From an uncultured Cellvibrionales bacterium (GTDB lineage Bacteria; Pseudomonadota; Gammaproteobacteria; Pseudomonadales; Porticoccaceae): DNA of 64,000 nucleotides. Each line of letters opens with the position of its first letter. The first letter of the stretch is position 1. This document shows, in pieces, positions 45,499-55,123 of the stretch. The stretch covers positions 1-64,000 of the forward strand of contig CAJWFB010000002.1 of NCBI GenBank assembly GCA_913031645.1, read 5' to 3'. The notes under the pieces were generated by a model that saw nothing but the letters and a program-made list of their open reading frames with translations, was not told the DNA's origin and did no database searches. The position numbers and the translations under genes were made by a program.

Positions 45499-47613
45499 TT
45501 AGGCTTGAGCATATTGCTCATTGCGTCCAAGCCAGCGACGAATTAGTGGGTCTATATTTTTAGGATAGTTGAGTAATAATTTCTCCGCGACAACTTTGAT
45601 ATCTGGCAACATATGAGCGTCTCGCTGCAGATCTGCAATATGCAAGTACATATTACCGGTTTGGCGAGTGCCGAGAACTTCTCCAGGACCCCTCAGCTCA
45701 AGATCTTTCTCGGCGATCTTAAAACCATCGGTGGTTTCACGCATGATCTTAAGCCGAGCGTTACCATTCCCAGATAGCGGTGGACTATAAAGCAAAACAC
45801 AGTGACTGGCCTCTGTCCCTCGGCCTACTCTGCCACGCAATTGGTGCAATTGGGATAGGCCTAGGCGTTCTGAGTTTTCAATAATCATTAAGCTTGCATT
45901 GGGCACATCAACGCCAACCTCAATGACGGTGGTCGCCACCAGTAAATTAATGTTGCCTTGTTTAAAGGCCTCCATAATCTCAATCTTTTCTCTAGGTTTT
46001 AAACGCCCATGTATAAGGCCAATTGACAATTCTGGCAGCAGTAACTGCAGTTCACTGGCAGTCACTTCTGCCGCCTGAGCTTCTAAAACATCTGACTCTT
46101 CAATCAGAGTACAAACCCAGTAGGCTTGACGACCATTTACACAAGAAGCACGCACCCGTTCAATAACATCATTGCGTCTTAAATTACTCAATACCAAGGT
46201 GTCTATAGGCTTACGTCCTGGCGGTAATTCATCGATCACAGAGCAATCAAGATCAGCATAGGCACTCATAGCTAATGTGCGCGGTATGGGTGTTGCGGTC
46301 ATTATTAGCTGATGAGGAGCACAGCCACTTGTCTGTAAAAAGGAATTGGGGACAAAGCCTTTCTGCCGCAAAGCTAGTCGTTGATGGACGCCAAAACGAT
46401 GCTGTTCATCAATAATACTTAGGCCAAGATCATTGAATTCCACAGTTTCCTGAAACAAAGCATGAGTGCCAATAACCATCTGCGCCTTTCCGTCAGCGAT
46501 TTCTGACAATTTAAGTGCACGGGCCTTACCTTTGATTTTCCCCGTTAACCAAGTGACTCGTATGTCTAATGGTTTGAACCATTGCTCAAAGTTTTGACGG
46601 TGCTGGTCAGCAAGAATTTCGGTAGGAGCCATTAGTGCGACTTGCTTACCATTGGCAATGGCTTGCAGTGCAGCTAGAGCCGCAACGACTGTTTTTCCTG
46701 ATCCTACGTCACCTTGAACCAAGCGAAGCATTGGCACGGTGGACTCTATATCTCTATTTATTTCATCAGCGACTCTTGTTTGAGCGCCAGTGAGTTGAAA
46801 ATTTAATTGTTTTAAAAACGCGGACTTTGCAGTTTTGTCTTCACCCAGAATCGGCGCGCTCTGTTGTTGAATTTTTTGCCGCAATCGCAATAAGCTGAGA
46901 TTGTGAGCAATTAACTCCTCAGCGGCGAGTCTCTGTTGTGCGGGATGTTCCCCTGCCGCTAGTAAATGTAAAGCAGTTCCTGGGGGTGGGTTGTGTAAAA
47001 GTTCCAGAGCATCGATCAGAGAGTATGCCAGCTGCTGATGGAGCCCATCATCAGGAGATATTGGCACTAGCTCCGTGATGGGGTGATTCTTTAGTTTAGT
47101 TAGAGCTTGAGCACAAAGATCTCGAATACGACTTTGGGTAATACCCTCAGTAGCTGGGTAGATAGGCGTTAGGGTCTCCTCTAATTGACGCGGCTGGTTG
47201 GCATCAAGATGCTGATACTCGGGGTGATAGAACTCGACACCTGACACTCCTCGTCTAGCTTCGCCAAAACATCTCAAGCGAGCCCCGACTTTTAGACGGT
47301 CTTGCTGTGCCTTATTAAAATGGAAAAAACGCAGCGTGGTAGTGCCGGTATTATCTTGTAAACGGCAAACTAAACTCCGCCTTCTGCCAAACACCACATC
47401 GCTAGCACGTACCTCCCCTTCAATAACGACTTCTGTTTGTGGTTGAATGCCACCAATAGCGGTTATTTTGGTCCTATCTATATAGCGTAGGGGCAGATGG
47501 AACAACAGATCCTGCACGTTGTGCAAGCCAAGTTTATTTAATTTCAAGGAGAGCTGCGGCCCAACGCCTCGCAAAGTGTCAATGCTCATTCTGTCTAGGT
47601 TTTGGGTGCTCAT
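45499..47613 (-). CDS. recG: ATP-dependent DNA helicase RecG
   Basis: Branch-migrating helicase that regresses stalled forks, 704 residues. The N-terminal wedge domain has an OB fold (TEVVIEGEVRASDVVFGRRRSLVCRLQDNTG). Helicase motifs are VQGDVGSGKTVVA (Walker A), IDEQHRFGVHQR (DEQH box), MTATPIPRTLAM and QLRGRVGRG. MSTQNLDRMSIDTLRGVGP is the start, overlapping the oxyR stop by four bases (ATGA). A start at M9 is possible. The oxyR-recG pairing is seen in Pseudomonas. Confidence 0.96.
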   Translation of the reverse strand: MSTQNLDRMSIDTLRGVGPQLSLKLNKLGLHNVQDLLFHLPLRYIDRTKITAIGGIQPQTEVVIEGEVRASDVVFGRRRSLVCRLQDNTGTTTLRFFHFNKAQQDRLKVGARLRCFGEARRGVSGVEFYHPEYQHLDANQPRQLEETLTPIYPATEGITQSRIRDLCAQALTKLKNHPITELVPISPDDGLHQQLAYSLIDALELLHNPPPGTALHLLAAGEHPAQQRLAAEELIAHNLSLLRLRQKIQQQSAPILGEDKTAKSAFLKQLNFQLTGAQTRVADEINRDIESTVPMLRLVQGDVGSGKTVVAALAALQAIANGKQVALMAPTEILADQHRQNFEQWFKPLDIRVTWLTGKIKGKARALKLSEIADGKAQMVIGTHALFQETVEFNDLGLSIIDEQHRFGVHQRLALRQKGFVPNSFLQTSGCAPHQLIMTATPIPRTLAMSAYADLDCSVIDELPPGRKPIDTLVLSNLRRNDVIERVRASCVNGRQAYWVCTLIEESDVLEAQAAEVTASELQLLLPELSIGLIHGRLKPREKIEIMEAFKQGNINLLVATTVIEVGVDVPNASLMIIENSERLGLSQLHQLRGRVGRGTEASHCVLLYSPPLSGNGNARLKIMRETTDGFKIAEKDLELRGPGEVLGTRQTGNMYLHIADLQRDAHMLPDIKVVAEKLLLNYPKNIDPLIRRWLGRNEQYAQA

Positions 47614-48536
47614 CCAGTTTTAATGATCCCAGGTAAATTACTGACATGGATAGCATTGCGCAGAGCATCTATTGCTTTATGGCGTGGAAAGCTTGCGCGC
47701 CAAGCTATGGCTGTGGTTCTCGACGGCGAGAGCTCTGAAAAGGGCTTAATGACTAAGCCATCGGTTCGATCTGCCGCTCCAATAGCCGCAGAGTTCGGTA
47801 ATACCGTGATTCCAAGTCCAGAGGACACCATGTGGCAAAGTGTCTCAAGAGAACTACCTTCTGTCATTGTGCTAATTGACGCATCGGAGGCTTCATACTG
47901 GTTTATGTTCGGTAAAACTTTAGAGACCTGGTCTCTAAAGCAATGTCCTTCGCCCATCATTAATAAATTTTCGTTGTCCAAATCTGACGTACTAATTGCC
48001 GCTCGATTGGCTAACGGATGATCTTTTGGTAAAAGGACCACAAAAGGTTCTTCATAAAGGGGTTGTACAACAATATCAGGCTCACTAAAGGGCAGTGATA
48101 TCAAGATTACATCTACGTCGCCACTTTTAAGTCGTTTCCTTAGACTACTGGTATAACCCTCTTCAATCACAAGATGCATATCTGGTGCTGTACTTCGCAA
48201 TGGTGGGATAAAGTGAGGGAAAAGATAGGGGCCAATGGTGAAAATAGCGCCTATATGCAATGGCGTGTTGAGCTGATTACTACCTGATTGTGCAATATCT
48301 TTGATTGTTGAGGCCTCGTCCAAAACACGCTGTGACTGCTGAATAATTTGCTGCCCTACTGGTGTGGGGCGGACATTACTTTTGGAACGCTCAAAAAGAT
48401 TAACACCAAGTTCACTCTCAAGTTTCTTAACCGCTATACTCAGAGTCGGCTGACTGACGTTGCATAGCTCGGCAGCTTTACCAAAGTGTTGAGATTGTGC
48501 CAAAGTGACAATGTAGCGTAGTTCGGTTAGTGTCAT
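47610..48536 (-). CDS. oxyR: LysR-family regulator OxyR lacking the resolving cysteine
   Basis: Peroxide-sensing regulator, 308 residues from the ATG at 48536 (AGAGG upstream). The N-terminal HTH is MTLTELRYIVTLAQSQHFGKAAELCNVSQPTLSIAVKKLE. The regulatory domain carries GEGHCFRDQ with Cys at residue 199, the E. coli peroxidatic position. Residue 208, the resolving Cys in E. coli, is Leu (VSKVLPN). Other cysteines are at 25 and 234 (ETLCHMV). So it is OxyR by sequence and by its recG neighbour. It cannot form the classic 199-208 disulfide. Confidence 0.9.
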   Translation of the reverse strand: MTLTELRYIVTLAQSQHFGKAAELCNVSQPTLSIAVKKLESELGVNLFERSKSNVRPTPVGQQIIQQSQRVLDEASTIKDIAQSGSNQLNTPLHIGAIFTIGPYLFPHFIPPLRSTAPDMHLVIEEGYTSSLRKRLKSGDVDVILISLPFSEPDIVVQPLYEEPFVVLLPKDHPLANRAAISTSDLDNENLLMMGEGHCFRDQVSKVLPNINQYEASDASISTMTEGSSLETLCHMVSSGLGITVLPNSAAIGAADRTDGLVIKPFSELSPSRTTAIAWRASFPRHKAIDALRNAIHVSNLPGIIKTG

Positions 48537-48597
48537 TGGTGCCTCTTGATAATGGATCACCAATCATAGCTAATTTTAATCGATTTGGGGGATATAA

Positions 48598-49440
48598 TTG
48601 AAAATATTGTTAGCCGGTTGTGGTGATATTGGTCAGCGTGTGGCTACAAATCTTGATTCTAGCTATCAATGTTTTGGTTTAAGGCGCAGTCCTTTTCTAT
48701 TCTCTGATCGGATAACTCCGATCGTCGCTGATTTGGCTGATCAACAGCAACTAGTCAACGTTTTTAAAGGAAAAATTGATATTGTCGTGGCAACGCTAAC
48801 ACCCAGTTCACGAAGCGAGGACGCCTACCATAAAGCCTATGTTGAAACCTCAAAAGCACTAAGTACTGTCATTAACCAAGCAGCCTATCAGCCGACATTG
48901 GTAATTTGGGTGTCTAGTACGAGTGTTTTTGGTGAGCATTCATCCGGGTGGGTAGATGAGCACTCACCTCCACTACCCACTACCCTTTCTAGCAAAGCAT
49001 TGCTTCAAGCGGAACACAACATCAGTGAATTACGCTGTAAACATATTGTGATTAGATTCTCCGGGATTTATGGTCCGGGGCGCCATCGACTAATCAGTGA
49101 GGTTGAGAGTGGAATTGGCCGTCCTGCCGAGCCAGAATATTGGACTAATCGCATTCATAGCGAGGATTGTGCAGGGGTTATCACCTACTTAATTGAAGAA
49201 CACTTATCACAAAAACCTTTAGAGTCTTTGTATATAGCAACAGATTGTGAGCCAGTCACACAGCATAAACTGAGAGACTGGTTAGCTATGCAGCTTGGTG
49301 TAAGCCTGACAGAACAACCGTCTAGCCGAGGATTGCTGCGTCGCCTTAGCAATAAGAGGCTAATAAAGGCAGGCTATCAGTTTGCATTCCCAACCTATCG
49401 AGAGGGTTATCAGTCGCTAATTAACAGCTTAAGTGATTGA
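48598..49440 (+). CDS. NAD(P)-dependent extended SDR-type epimerase/dehydratase-like protein (YeeZ-like)
   Basis: It has 280 residues. The Rossmann N-terminus is MKILLAGCGDIGQRVA, starting with TTG at 48598 after GGGGGAT. WVSSTSVFGEHSSGWVDEHSPP is the SDR region around the catalytic Ser, and IRFSGIYGPGRH follows; the usual YxxxK is not clear, so enzymatic activity is uncertain. YeeZ-family proteins have no settled substrate. It is divergent from oxyR across 61 bases and converges on ridA. Confidence 0.8.
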   Translation: MKILLAGCGDIGQRVATNLDSSYQCFGLRRSPFLFSDRITPIVADLADQQQLVNVFKGKIDIVVATLTPSSRSEDAYHKAYVETSKALSTVINQAAYQPTLVIWVSSTSVFGEHSSGWVDEHSPPLPTTLSSKALLQAEHNISELRCKHIVIRFSGIYGPGRHRLISEVESGIGRPAEPEYWTNRIHSEDCAGVITYLIEEHLSQKPLESLYIATDCEPVTQHKLRDWLAMQLGVSLTEQPSSRGLLRRLSNKRLIKAGYQFAFPTYREGYQSLINSLSD

Positions 49441-49456
49441 GCCATTACCACTGACT

Positions 49457-49840
49457 CTAAACGACGAGAATCCCGTCCATTTCTACCTGAGACCCTTTCG
49501 GGAGTGCCCTTACTCCAATTGCCGCTCTAGCAGGATAAGGCTCGACGAAGTACTGACCCATAACTTCGTTGACAATGGGGAAGTTGCTGAGGTCGGTCAA
49601 AAATATATTGAGTTTCACAATACTGCTGAGATCTCCGCCAGCAGCCTCACAAACAGCCGTTAAATTATCGAATACTTGGCTAATTTGAGTCGCGATATCA
49701 TCGCTGACAATTTCCATAGTTTGCGGGTCAAGAGGAATCTGACCGGATAAATAAACGGTATTGTTAACCTTTACCGCTTGGCTATAGGTGCCAATGGCGG
49801 CTGGCGCTTGGTCGGTATAAATAGTTGCTTTATTTGACAT
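49457..49840 (-). CDS. ridA: RidA family reactive enamine/imine deaminase
   Basis: Hydrolyses 2-aminoacrylate and related enamines formed by PLP enzymes. It has 127 residues. Signatures: [27 protein letters not shown] near residue 20, and [21 protein letters not shown] at the end with the catalytic Arg and Glu. It lies 20 bases after spoT, the common spoT-ridA arrangement. Confidence 0.95.
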   Translation of the reverse strand: MSNKATIYTDQAPAAIGTYSQAVKVNNTVYLSGQIPLDPQTMEIVSDDIATQISQVFDNLTAVCEAAGGDLSSIVKLNIFLTDLSNFPIVNEVMGQYFVEPYPARAAIGVRALPKGSQVEMDGILVV

Positions 49841-49860
49841 AAGCTTTTCCTAATAGGGTA

Positions 49861-51975
49861 TTATTTATTTTTCACTCTATAAATGCGACGCACGGATTTT
49901 AAGCTGCGAGCGCGACGCATTATGTCAGCAAGATGGATTCGATCTCTCACTGTTAGCACCACATCTACAATGCTTGTAAAAGCATCTTTCTCATTTACGC
50001 TGATATGCTCAATAGTAGCATCTTCCTCTGTCATTCTTGAAGCCAGAGCTGCTATAAAGCCACGCTCTGGCGTCACCTCTGCTTTAAGCTCAACAGCAAA
50101 CTCACCCTTGATGACCGACGACCAAACTAAGGACATACATTTTTCGGGATTTAAACGAATTTCTTTAAGGTTGCGGCAGGACTCGAGGTGGATAACTAAC
50201 CCCTTTCCAGGTGTCATATGGCCGAGGATGGGATCGCCAGGAATGGGGTGACAACATCGTCCATACTGCAATACAAGTCCTTGAGAGGAATCAATTACCA
50301 CAGGCAAATTGCGGTTTTTGTTGTCATCCGACACCTTGCGTTTGCTGGGCAAGATCATTAGGTTAGCTACAGCAAACGGGAAACTGTTGCCAAGACCAAT
50401 TTGCTGCAGAACAAATTCAAAGGTTGATGCGCCGGTTTCTTTCAATAAACGCTTTATTTGGGATTTTTTTAACTGTTTGTAGCTCGTTCCTAAATTGCCC
50501 AAGGCTTGATCTAGCAGGCGCTTGCCTAAATCAACCGACTCTTCATGCTGTTGATTTTTGAGAAAGTGGCGAATAGCACTGCGGGCTTTTGCGGTGACCA
50601 CGAAATTTAACCAATTCGGGTTTGGTTGCGCCCCCGGAGCACTGACGATATCGATTTTTTGGCCACTCTGTAGGGGCTCTGAAAGGGGTGTTAGCTGTCC
50701 GTCAATATGACACGCAATACATCTGTCTCCTAAGCCTGTATGCACCGAGTAAGCAAAGTCAATGGGAGTGGCACCGGTGGGTAATTCTATGATCTTACCT
50801 TTCGGTGTGAACACATAAACTTCATCTGGGAAAAGATCAGCTTTCACATGCTCTAGAAACTCAAGTGAGTCTCCAGCTTTCTGCTGCATTTCAAGCAGAC
50901 CTTGAACCCATCTTGCAGCTCGGCGCTGGTTAACTTCAGTGCTCTTGGTGGCAGACTTGTACTCCCAATGAGCGGCAATGCCGAAATTCGCCATCGCATC
51001 CATTTCTCTGGTACGAATTTGAACTTCGATGATAACACCGTGCATACCGACTAACAGGGTATGCAACGATTGGTAACCATTGGCTTTGGGTATAGCAATA
51101 TAGTCCTTAAACTCGCCGGGAACCGGCTTATAAATGTTGTGTACTATGCCCAACGCTCTGTAGCAGTCGTCAACATTATCCACCACCAGACGAAAAGCGA
51201 ATACATCCATAATGTCACGAAAAGACTTCTTCTTTTCGCGCATCTTAAGGTAAATACTCCAAAGATGTTTTTCTCGCCCCTTAACGACCACATTTACCGA
51301 CTCGCGCTCTAAGCGCATCTCGATCGCTTGATGGATTTCAGTGACCACTTCCTTGCGATTTTTTCTTGAGGCTTTGAGAGCTTCCCTCAACCGGCGATGG
51401 CGCAGCGGATACATGGCGGCAAAACCAAGATCTTCAAATTCTAGACGAATATCATTAATGCCCAGACGCTGAGCAATAGGTGCATAAATGTCGATGGTTT
51501 CTCGTGCAATTCGGCGTCTTTTCTCTGGTGACAAAACACCGAGAGTACGCATATTATGCAGACGGTCAGCAAGTTTGACCAGCATCACCCTGATGTCTCG
51601 CGACATGGCTAAGGTCATTTTTTGAAAGCTTTCTGCCTGCTGTTCAGCTCTAGATGCGCTTTCTATTTCACCGAGTTTACTAACGCCGTCGACAAGCTCT
51701 GCAACAGTGCGGCCAAATCGACGACTGATTTGTCCTTTGGTAACGCCAGTATCCTCAATAACGTCATGCAGCAGTCCCGCCATCAGACTTTCAGGATCCA
51801 TGCGCATATCGGCAAGAATATTAGCGACAGCTAAGGGGTGGGTAATATAGGGATCACCACTCTGGCGCATTTGACCAACATGGCATTTCTCAGAGAACAA
51901 ATAAGCGCGCTTTATTCGATCAACTTCTTTCGGATCAAGATACGAGGAGAGTTTGTCTGTGAGACCTTGAAGCAC
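49861..51975 (-). CDS. spoT: Bifunctional (p)ppGpp synthetase/hydrolase SpoT
   Basis: Stringent response enzyme of 704 residues. Domains: HD hydrolase (ESLMAGLLHDVIEDTG, HDxxED intact near residue 70), synthetase (SFRDIMDVFAFRLVVD and IPKANGYQSLHTLLVG), TGS (VYVFTPKGKIIELPTGATPIDFAYSVHT) and a C-terminal ACT domain. A long form able to do both reactions, by motif. The start is GTG at 51975 with AGGAGGGTG seven bases upstream. It is in the gmk-rpoZ-spoT-ridA run. Confidence 0.96.
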   Translation of the reverse strand: MLQGLTDKLSSYLDPKEVDRIKRAYLFSEKCHVGQMRQSGDPYITHPLAVANILADMRMDPESLMAGLLHDVIEDTGVTKGQISRRFGRTVAELVDGVSKLGEIESASRAEQQAESFQKMTLAMSRDIRVMLVKLADRLHNMRTLGVLSPEKRRRIARETIDIYAPIAQRLGINDIRLEFEDLGFAAMYPLRHRRLREALKASRKNRKEVVTEIHQAIEMRLERESVNVVVKGREKHLWSIYLKMREKKKSFRDIMDVFAFRLVVDNVDDCYRALGIVHNIYKPVPGEFKDYIAIPKANGYQSLHTLLVGMHGVIIEVQIRTREMDAMANFGIAAHWEYKSATKSTEVNQRRAARWVQGLLEMQQKAGDSLEFLEHVKADLFPDEVYVFTPKGKIIELPTGATPIDFAYSVHTGLGDRCIACHIDGQLTPLSEPLQSGQKIDIVSAPGAQPNPNWLNFVVTAKARSAIRHFLKNQQHEESVDLGKRLLDQALGNLGTSYKQLKKSQIKRLLKETGASTFEFVLQQIGLGNSFPFAVANLMILPSKRKVSDDNKNRNLPVVIDSSQGLVLQYGRCCHPIPGDPILGHMTPGKGLVIHLESCRNLKEIRLNPEKCMSLVWSSVIKGEFAVELKAEVTPERGFIAALASRMTEEDATIEHISVNEKDAFTSIVDVVLTVRDRIHLADIMRRARSLKSVRRIYRVKNK

Positions 51976-52008
51976 TGCGTTACACCCTCCTGGCTATTGA
52001 GCGGAGCC

Positions 52009-52293
52009 CTATGCAGAGGGCTCTTCGGATGCCTCTGCTACCGCAGCGGCATCTGCTACGTCAGCAGCATCTAAAATTTCATAATCTTGAACCACCTCGG
52101 TAAGGATATCCGCGGTGACTAACCCCTGCTCGATTTCTCTCAGCGCGATCACTGTGGGCTTATCATTTTCTTCATCAATTAAGGCTGGACGGCCTTCTAC
52201 TGCAATTTGACGAGCACGCTTTGAGCCAACCATGACTAATTCAAAGCGGTTATCAACGTGGTCCAAGCAATCTTCTACTGTAATTCTAGCCAT
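52009..52293 (-). CDS. rpoZ: RNA polymerase omega subunit
   Basis: Structural RNA polymerase subunit that also contributes to ppGpp binding. It has 94 residues from [23 protein letters not shown], with [10 protein letters not shown] near residue 25. The C-terminus is acidic and Ala-rich ([19 protein letters not shown]), longer than the core. It lies 33 bases before spoT, so omega and the ppGpp enzyme are coexpressed. Confidence 0.96.
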   Translation of the reverse strand: MARITVEDCLDHVDNRFELVMVGSKRARQIAVEGRPALIDEENDKPTVIALREIEQGLVTADILTEVVQDYEILDAADVADAAAVAEASEEPSA

Positions 52294-52492
52294 TTTTAAC
52301 ACGACCCTGATAATTTAAACGTTAAATATTGGTTTGTTGCAAATTTCTTTGCACCGGTCGCGCAGTTTACCTAAGTCAAGGGTTAACAACAATGATTGTA
52401 TTTAAGTTAATCCTAACAGCGGCAGGGCATAGAGCTAATTTAGGCAGTTCAATGAAGGAAGGGTAATGCTAACTGAATTGTTTTGTATAAGA

Positions 52493-53101
52493 TCATAAAA
52501 GAAGATTATTAATGAGTGCCTTATCGACCATTGGACAGCTATGACCACTTTTCCCCAAAATGAGCTCCTCAAGCTGAGCGAGTGCTACTTGAAAATCATC
52601 GTTGACCATTACATAGTCAGCTTCCGCATAATGGCTCATTTCGTCTTTTGCGGCGGCAATCCTCTGGCTTATAACGTTAGCGTCATCTTGCCCGCGATTG
52701 TTTAATCGGGCTTCAAGTGCCCGCATTGAGGGTGGAAGAATGAAAATACTTTTACTGTTGGGAAACTGCCGCCTGGTTTGTGCCGCACCCTGCCAATCAA
52801 TCTCGAGTATAACGTCAGTACCCATGGCCAAGGTGTCTCTAACCCACTGCTCAGAAGTACCGTAATAGTTCCCAAATACTTCAGCATGCTCGAGAAAAGC
52901 ATCATTTTCTACCATGCTTTTGAATAGAGATTGATCAACAAAATGATAGTTAACGCCGTCCTGTTCACCGCGTCGGCATGCCCTGGTAGTGTGAGAGATA
53001 GACGCTTTAATAGTGCTAACACGCTTCAGTATCTCAGCAACTAAGCTGGTCTTTCCGGCCCCTGATGGGGCAGAAATAATAAATAATATGCCTTCTTTCA
53101 T
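52493..53101 (-). CDS. gmk: Guanylate kinase
   Basis: Phosphorylates GMP to GDP. It has 202 residues from MKEGILFIISAPSGAGKTSLV (P-loop). SHTTRACRRGEQDGVNYHFV is the GMP-binding segment, and EIDWQGAAQTRRQFP and IFILPPSMRALEARLNNRG follow. An alternative start adds six residues. A gap of about 200 bases separates it from rpoZ. Its usual upstream neighbour yicC is displaced by about 3.4 kb. Confidence 0.96.
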   Translation of the reverse strand: MKEGILFIISAPSGAGKTSLVAEILKRVSTIKASISHTTRACRRGEQDGVNYHFVDQSLFKSMVENDAFLEHAEVFGNYYGTSEQWVRDTLAMGTDVILEIDWQGAAQTRRQFPNSKSIFILPPSMRALEARLNNRGQDDANVISQRIAAAKDEMSHYAEADYVMVNDDFQVALAQLEELILGKSGHSCPMVDKALINNLLL

Positions 53102-53607
53102 AGTATCAATTTTCCACAAGCGTTGAAGGTGAGTAGTTTACATGAAGACAGGTTTAAAAAAACGCGCTGTTGTTAAATGCACTGCATTCCATAAAGTACG
53201 AAACGGTATCTAACCGCACCGAGATCAAAGACCCTATTAGACTCTTTAGCTGGGCGGAGATTCCCCACCAAACCAATAGCCAATCAGAGAAGGCTAGTGA
53301 ATGTTTTAAGGAACGATAGAAAGCCCCCGCCGGTCGAGTATGCTAAAGATAGCGGCCTACTTAGCGGCACCTTTAGACATTATTTACCCTGATTAGGTCA
53401 GCCAAACAGCGGAAGTTTTACTCCAAGTAACGAGATAATAAGGTTTGATTATTACCGCTTTTGCGCAGATCTGCTAACTTATTTAGCTATATTTGTGTGC
53501 GCTAAAATGTATAAACTCTTTTTTCTAGTACTATACTAGCTCTCTATACCACTTCGGCAGAAGCAAAACGAACATTCCTGATCTAAGTCAACTCAAAAGG
53601 CATTAAT
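53102..53607. other. Intergenic region between gmk and the P450 gene
   Basis: About 500 bases without a credible reading frame. It must hold the promoters of gmk (leftward) and of the P450 gene (rightward). The only structure I can name is the inverted repeat at 53525-53539. No RNA gene, terminator or repeat family was recognised. Confidence 0.6.
53525..53539. promoter_or_regulatory. Inverted repeat CTAGTA-N3-TACTAG upstream of the P450 gene
   Basis: A perfect 6-3-6 inverted repeat that contains TATACT (53532-53537), a fair -10 hexamer, about 70 bases before the P450 start. An operator overlapping the promoter is a reasonable reading, but no matching -35 was found. Confidence 0.4.
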
Positions 53608-54966
53608 ATGTTGGACAGCCCAAGCACGTCACAGCCGGCTAAAAGCAAGCCGCTAACCCCGATTAAAGTCGGTATTTTAGAGTCTTGGCGATTGATCTCA
53701 CTGAGCTATTCTGACCCGCTCAAACACACCCAGCATTTGAACCAAAAATATGGCAACGTGGTGATGCATAAGGTGGGTAAAATGGAGGTTGTGCACCTGT
53801 TCGGAGCCGATGCCAATCGTTTGGCTTTATTGAATCCAGACAGCACGTTATCGAATAAAAAAGCGTGGGATCAAATTATTGGCCGTCTTTTTCCAAATGG
53901 ATTGATGTTACGTGATGCGGAAGACCACCGTTATCATCGCAGGCTTATGCAGGCCGGGTTTAAAAGCAAAGCAATGCAGGGGTATTTTTCGCAAATGGCT
54001 CCGCAGATAGAGCGTACGATTGCAAGATGGCTAGCAACTGCCGGCGATCAGCAGGTCCTTGCTTACCCAATGTTCAAGAATACCACTCTGGACTTAGCCG
54101 CAACGGTATTCTTGGGTATGGATCTTGGGGCCGATGCTACAAAAATAAACAAGGCCTTTGAAGCAACTGTTGCTGCGTCAATGTGGCGGTTTCCCTTTGC
54201 GTTTCCAGGGACTCTTCTTTGGCGAGGCATCCGTGCCCGTCAAACGATGTGTGATTTTTTCCAGCCCCTGATCGAAGAGAGAAAAACCGGTGATGGCCAA
54301 GACCTATTTTCGATTTTATGTCGAGCACAGGATGAGGACGGTAATCGTTACACGGATCAAGAAATTGTTGATCATATTAATTTTCTGATGATGGCAGCTC
54401 ACGATACGACGACTAGTGCATTAACCAGCATGACCTATGCCTTGGCAAAAAATCCTGAGTGGCAGGAACGGTTGTGGCGAGAGATGTCGACGCTAGAAGG
54501 AAAGGTTCTGGAACTACAAGATCTCAGTAAAATGATTGATACAGACTGTGTGATGAAGGAGGCGTTGAGACTTTATCCCCCACTCCCAACATTGCCTAAA
54601 TTCAGTAATAAGGCGTTTGAGTTTGGAGGCTATACGATTCCAGCTGATGCTATGGTAGTGACCTCTCCCATCCATACTCACTATAGCGCTGATTACTGGG
54701 ATGATCCCAAAGCGTTTGATCCGCTTCGTTTTAGCGAGGAGCGCAGAGAACATAAGCGCAACGCATATAGCTGGATTCCCTTCAGCGGGGGTGCTCATAT
54801 GTGTATCGGACTTCATTTTGCTGAGATGCAAATAAAGCTCGTGATGTTTGAAATGCTAAAAAATTACCGCTGGAGCGTGCCTATGGACTACCAAATGCCT
54901 GTGCAGCAGTCACCCATCTCTAAGCCGACTGATGGACTGCCAATTACGCTTAGACCACGAAAATAA
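53608..54966 (+). CDS. Cytochrome P450
   Basis: Soluble heme monooxygenase of 452 residues with no N-terminal membrane anchor. Signatures in order: MLRDAEDHRYHRRLMQAGFKSKAM (C-helix WxxxR region), LMMAAHDTTTSALTSM (I-helix with acid-Thr pair), KEALRLYPPLPTLP (ExxR) and FSGGAHMCIGLHFAEMQ with heme ligand Cys399. It resembles the eukaryote-like/CYP120-type bacterial class more than class I camphor-type P450s. No ferredoxin or reductase gene is near, so redox partners must be elsewhere. Substrate unknown: sterol-like, retinoid or fatty acid are possibilities. Confidence 0.92.
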   Translation: MLDSPSTSQPAKSKPLTPIKVGILESWRLISLSYSDPLKHTQHLNQKYGNVVMHKVGKMEVVHLFGADANRLALLNPDSTLSNKKAWDQIIGRLFPNGLMLRDAEDHRYHRRLMQAGFKSKAMQGYFSQMAPQIERTIARWLATAGDQQVLAYPMFKNTTLDLAATVFLGMDLGADATKINKAFEATVAASMWRFPFAFPGTLLWRGIRARQTMCDFFQPLIEERKTGDGQDLFSILCRAQDEDGNRYTDQEIVDHINFLMMAAHDTTTSALTSMTYALAKNPEWQERLWREMSTLEGKVLELQDLSKMIDTDCVMKEALRLYPPLPTLPKFSNKAFEFGGYTIPADAMVVTSPIHTHYSADYWDDPKAFDPLRFSEERREHKRNAYSWIPFSGGAHMCIGLHFAEMQIKLVMFEMLKNYRWSVPMDYQMPVQQSPISKPTDGLPITLRPRK

Positions 54967-55123
54967 AAGGAACAATGCGGATTGGAGAAAACCTCAGTGG
55001 GCGCGTAATCTTGGCCATTTTTTGTTGTTAGCTCAAAAATAGGGCCGCTTATACCGGGCTAAAATGGCAAGATAACTGTGCGCTCCTTACGCGTATGCTA
55101 AAGGTCAATTCAGAGGAAATACA

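Noticed and set aside
47602..48021. Rightward frame of 139 codons opposite the start of recG and the oxyR tail
   Set aside because: Both opposite genes are certain by motif. The frame has no start signal and no recognisable product.
49883..50251. Rightward Ser/Thr-rich frame opposite the ACT end of spoT
   Set aside because: Composition is that of an antisense frame and spoT is intact across it.
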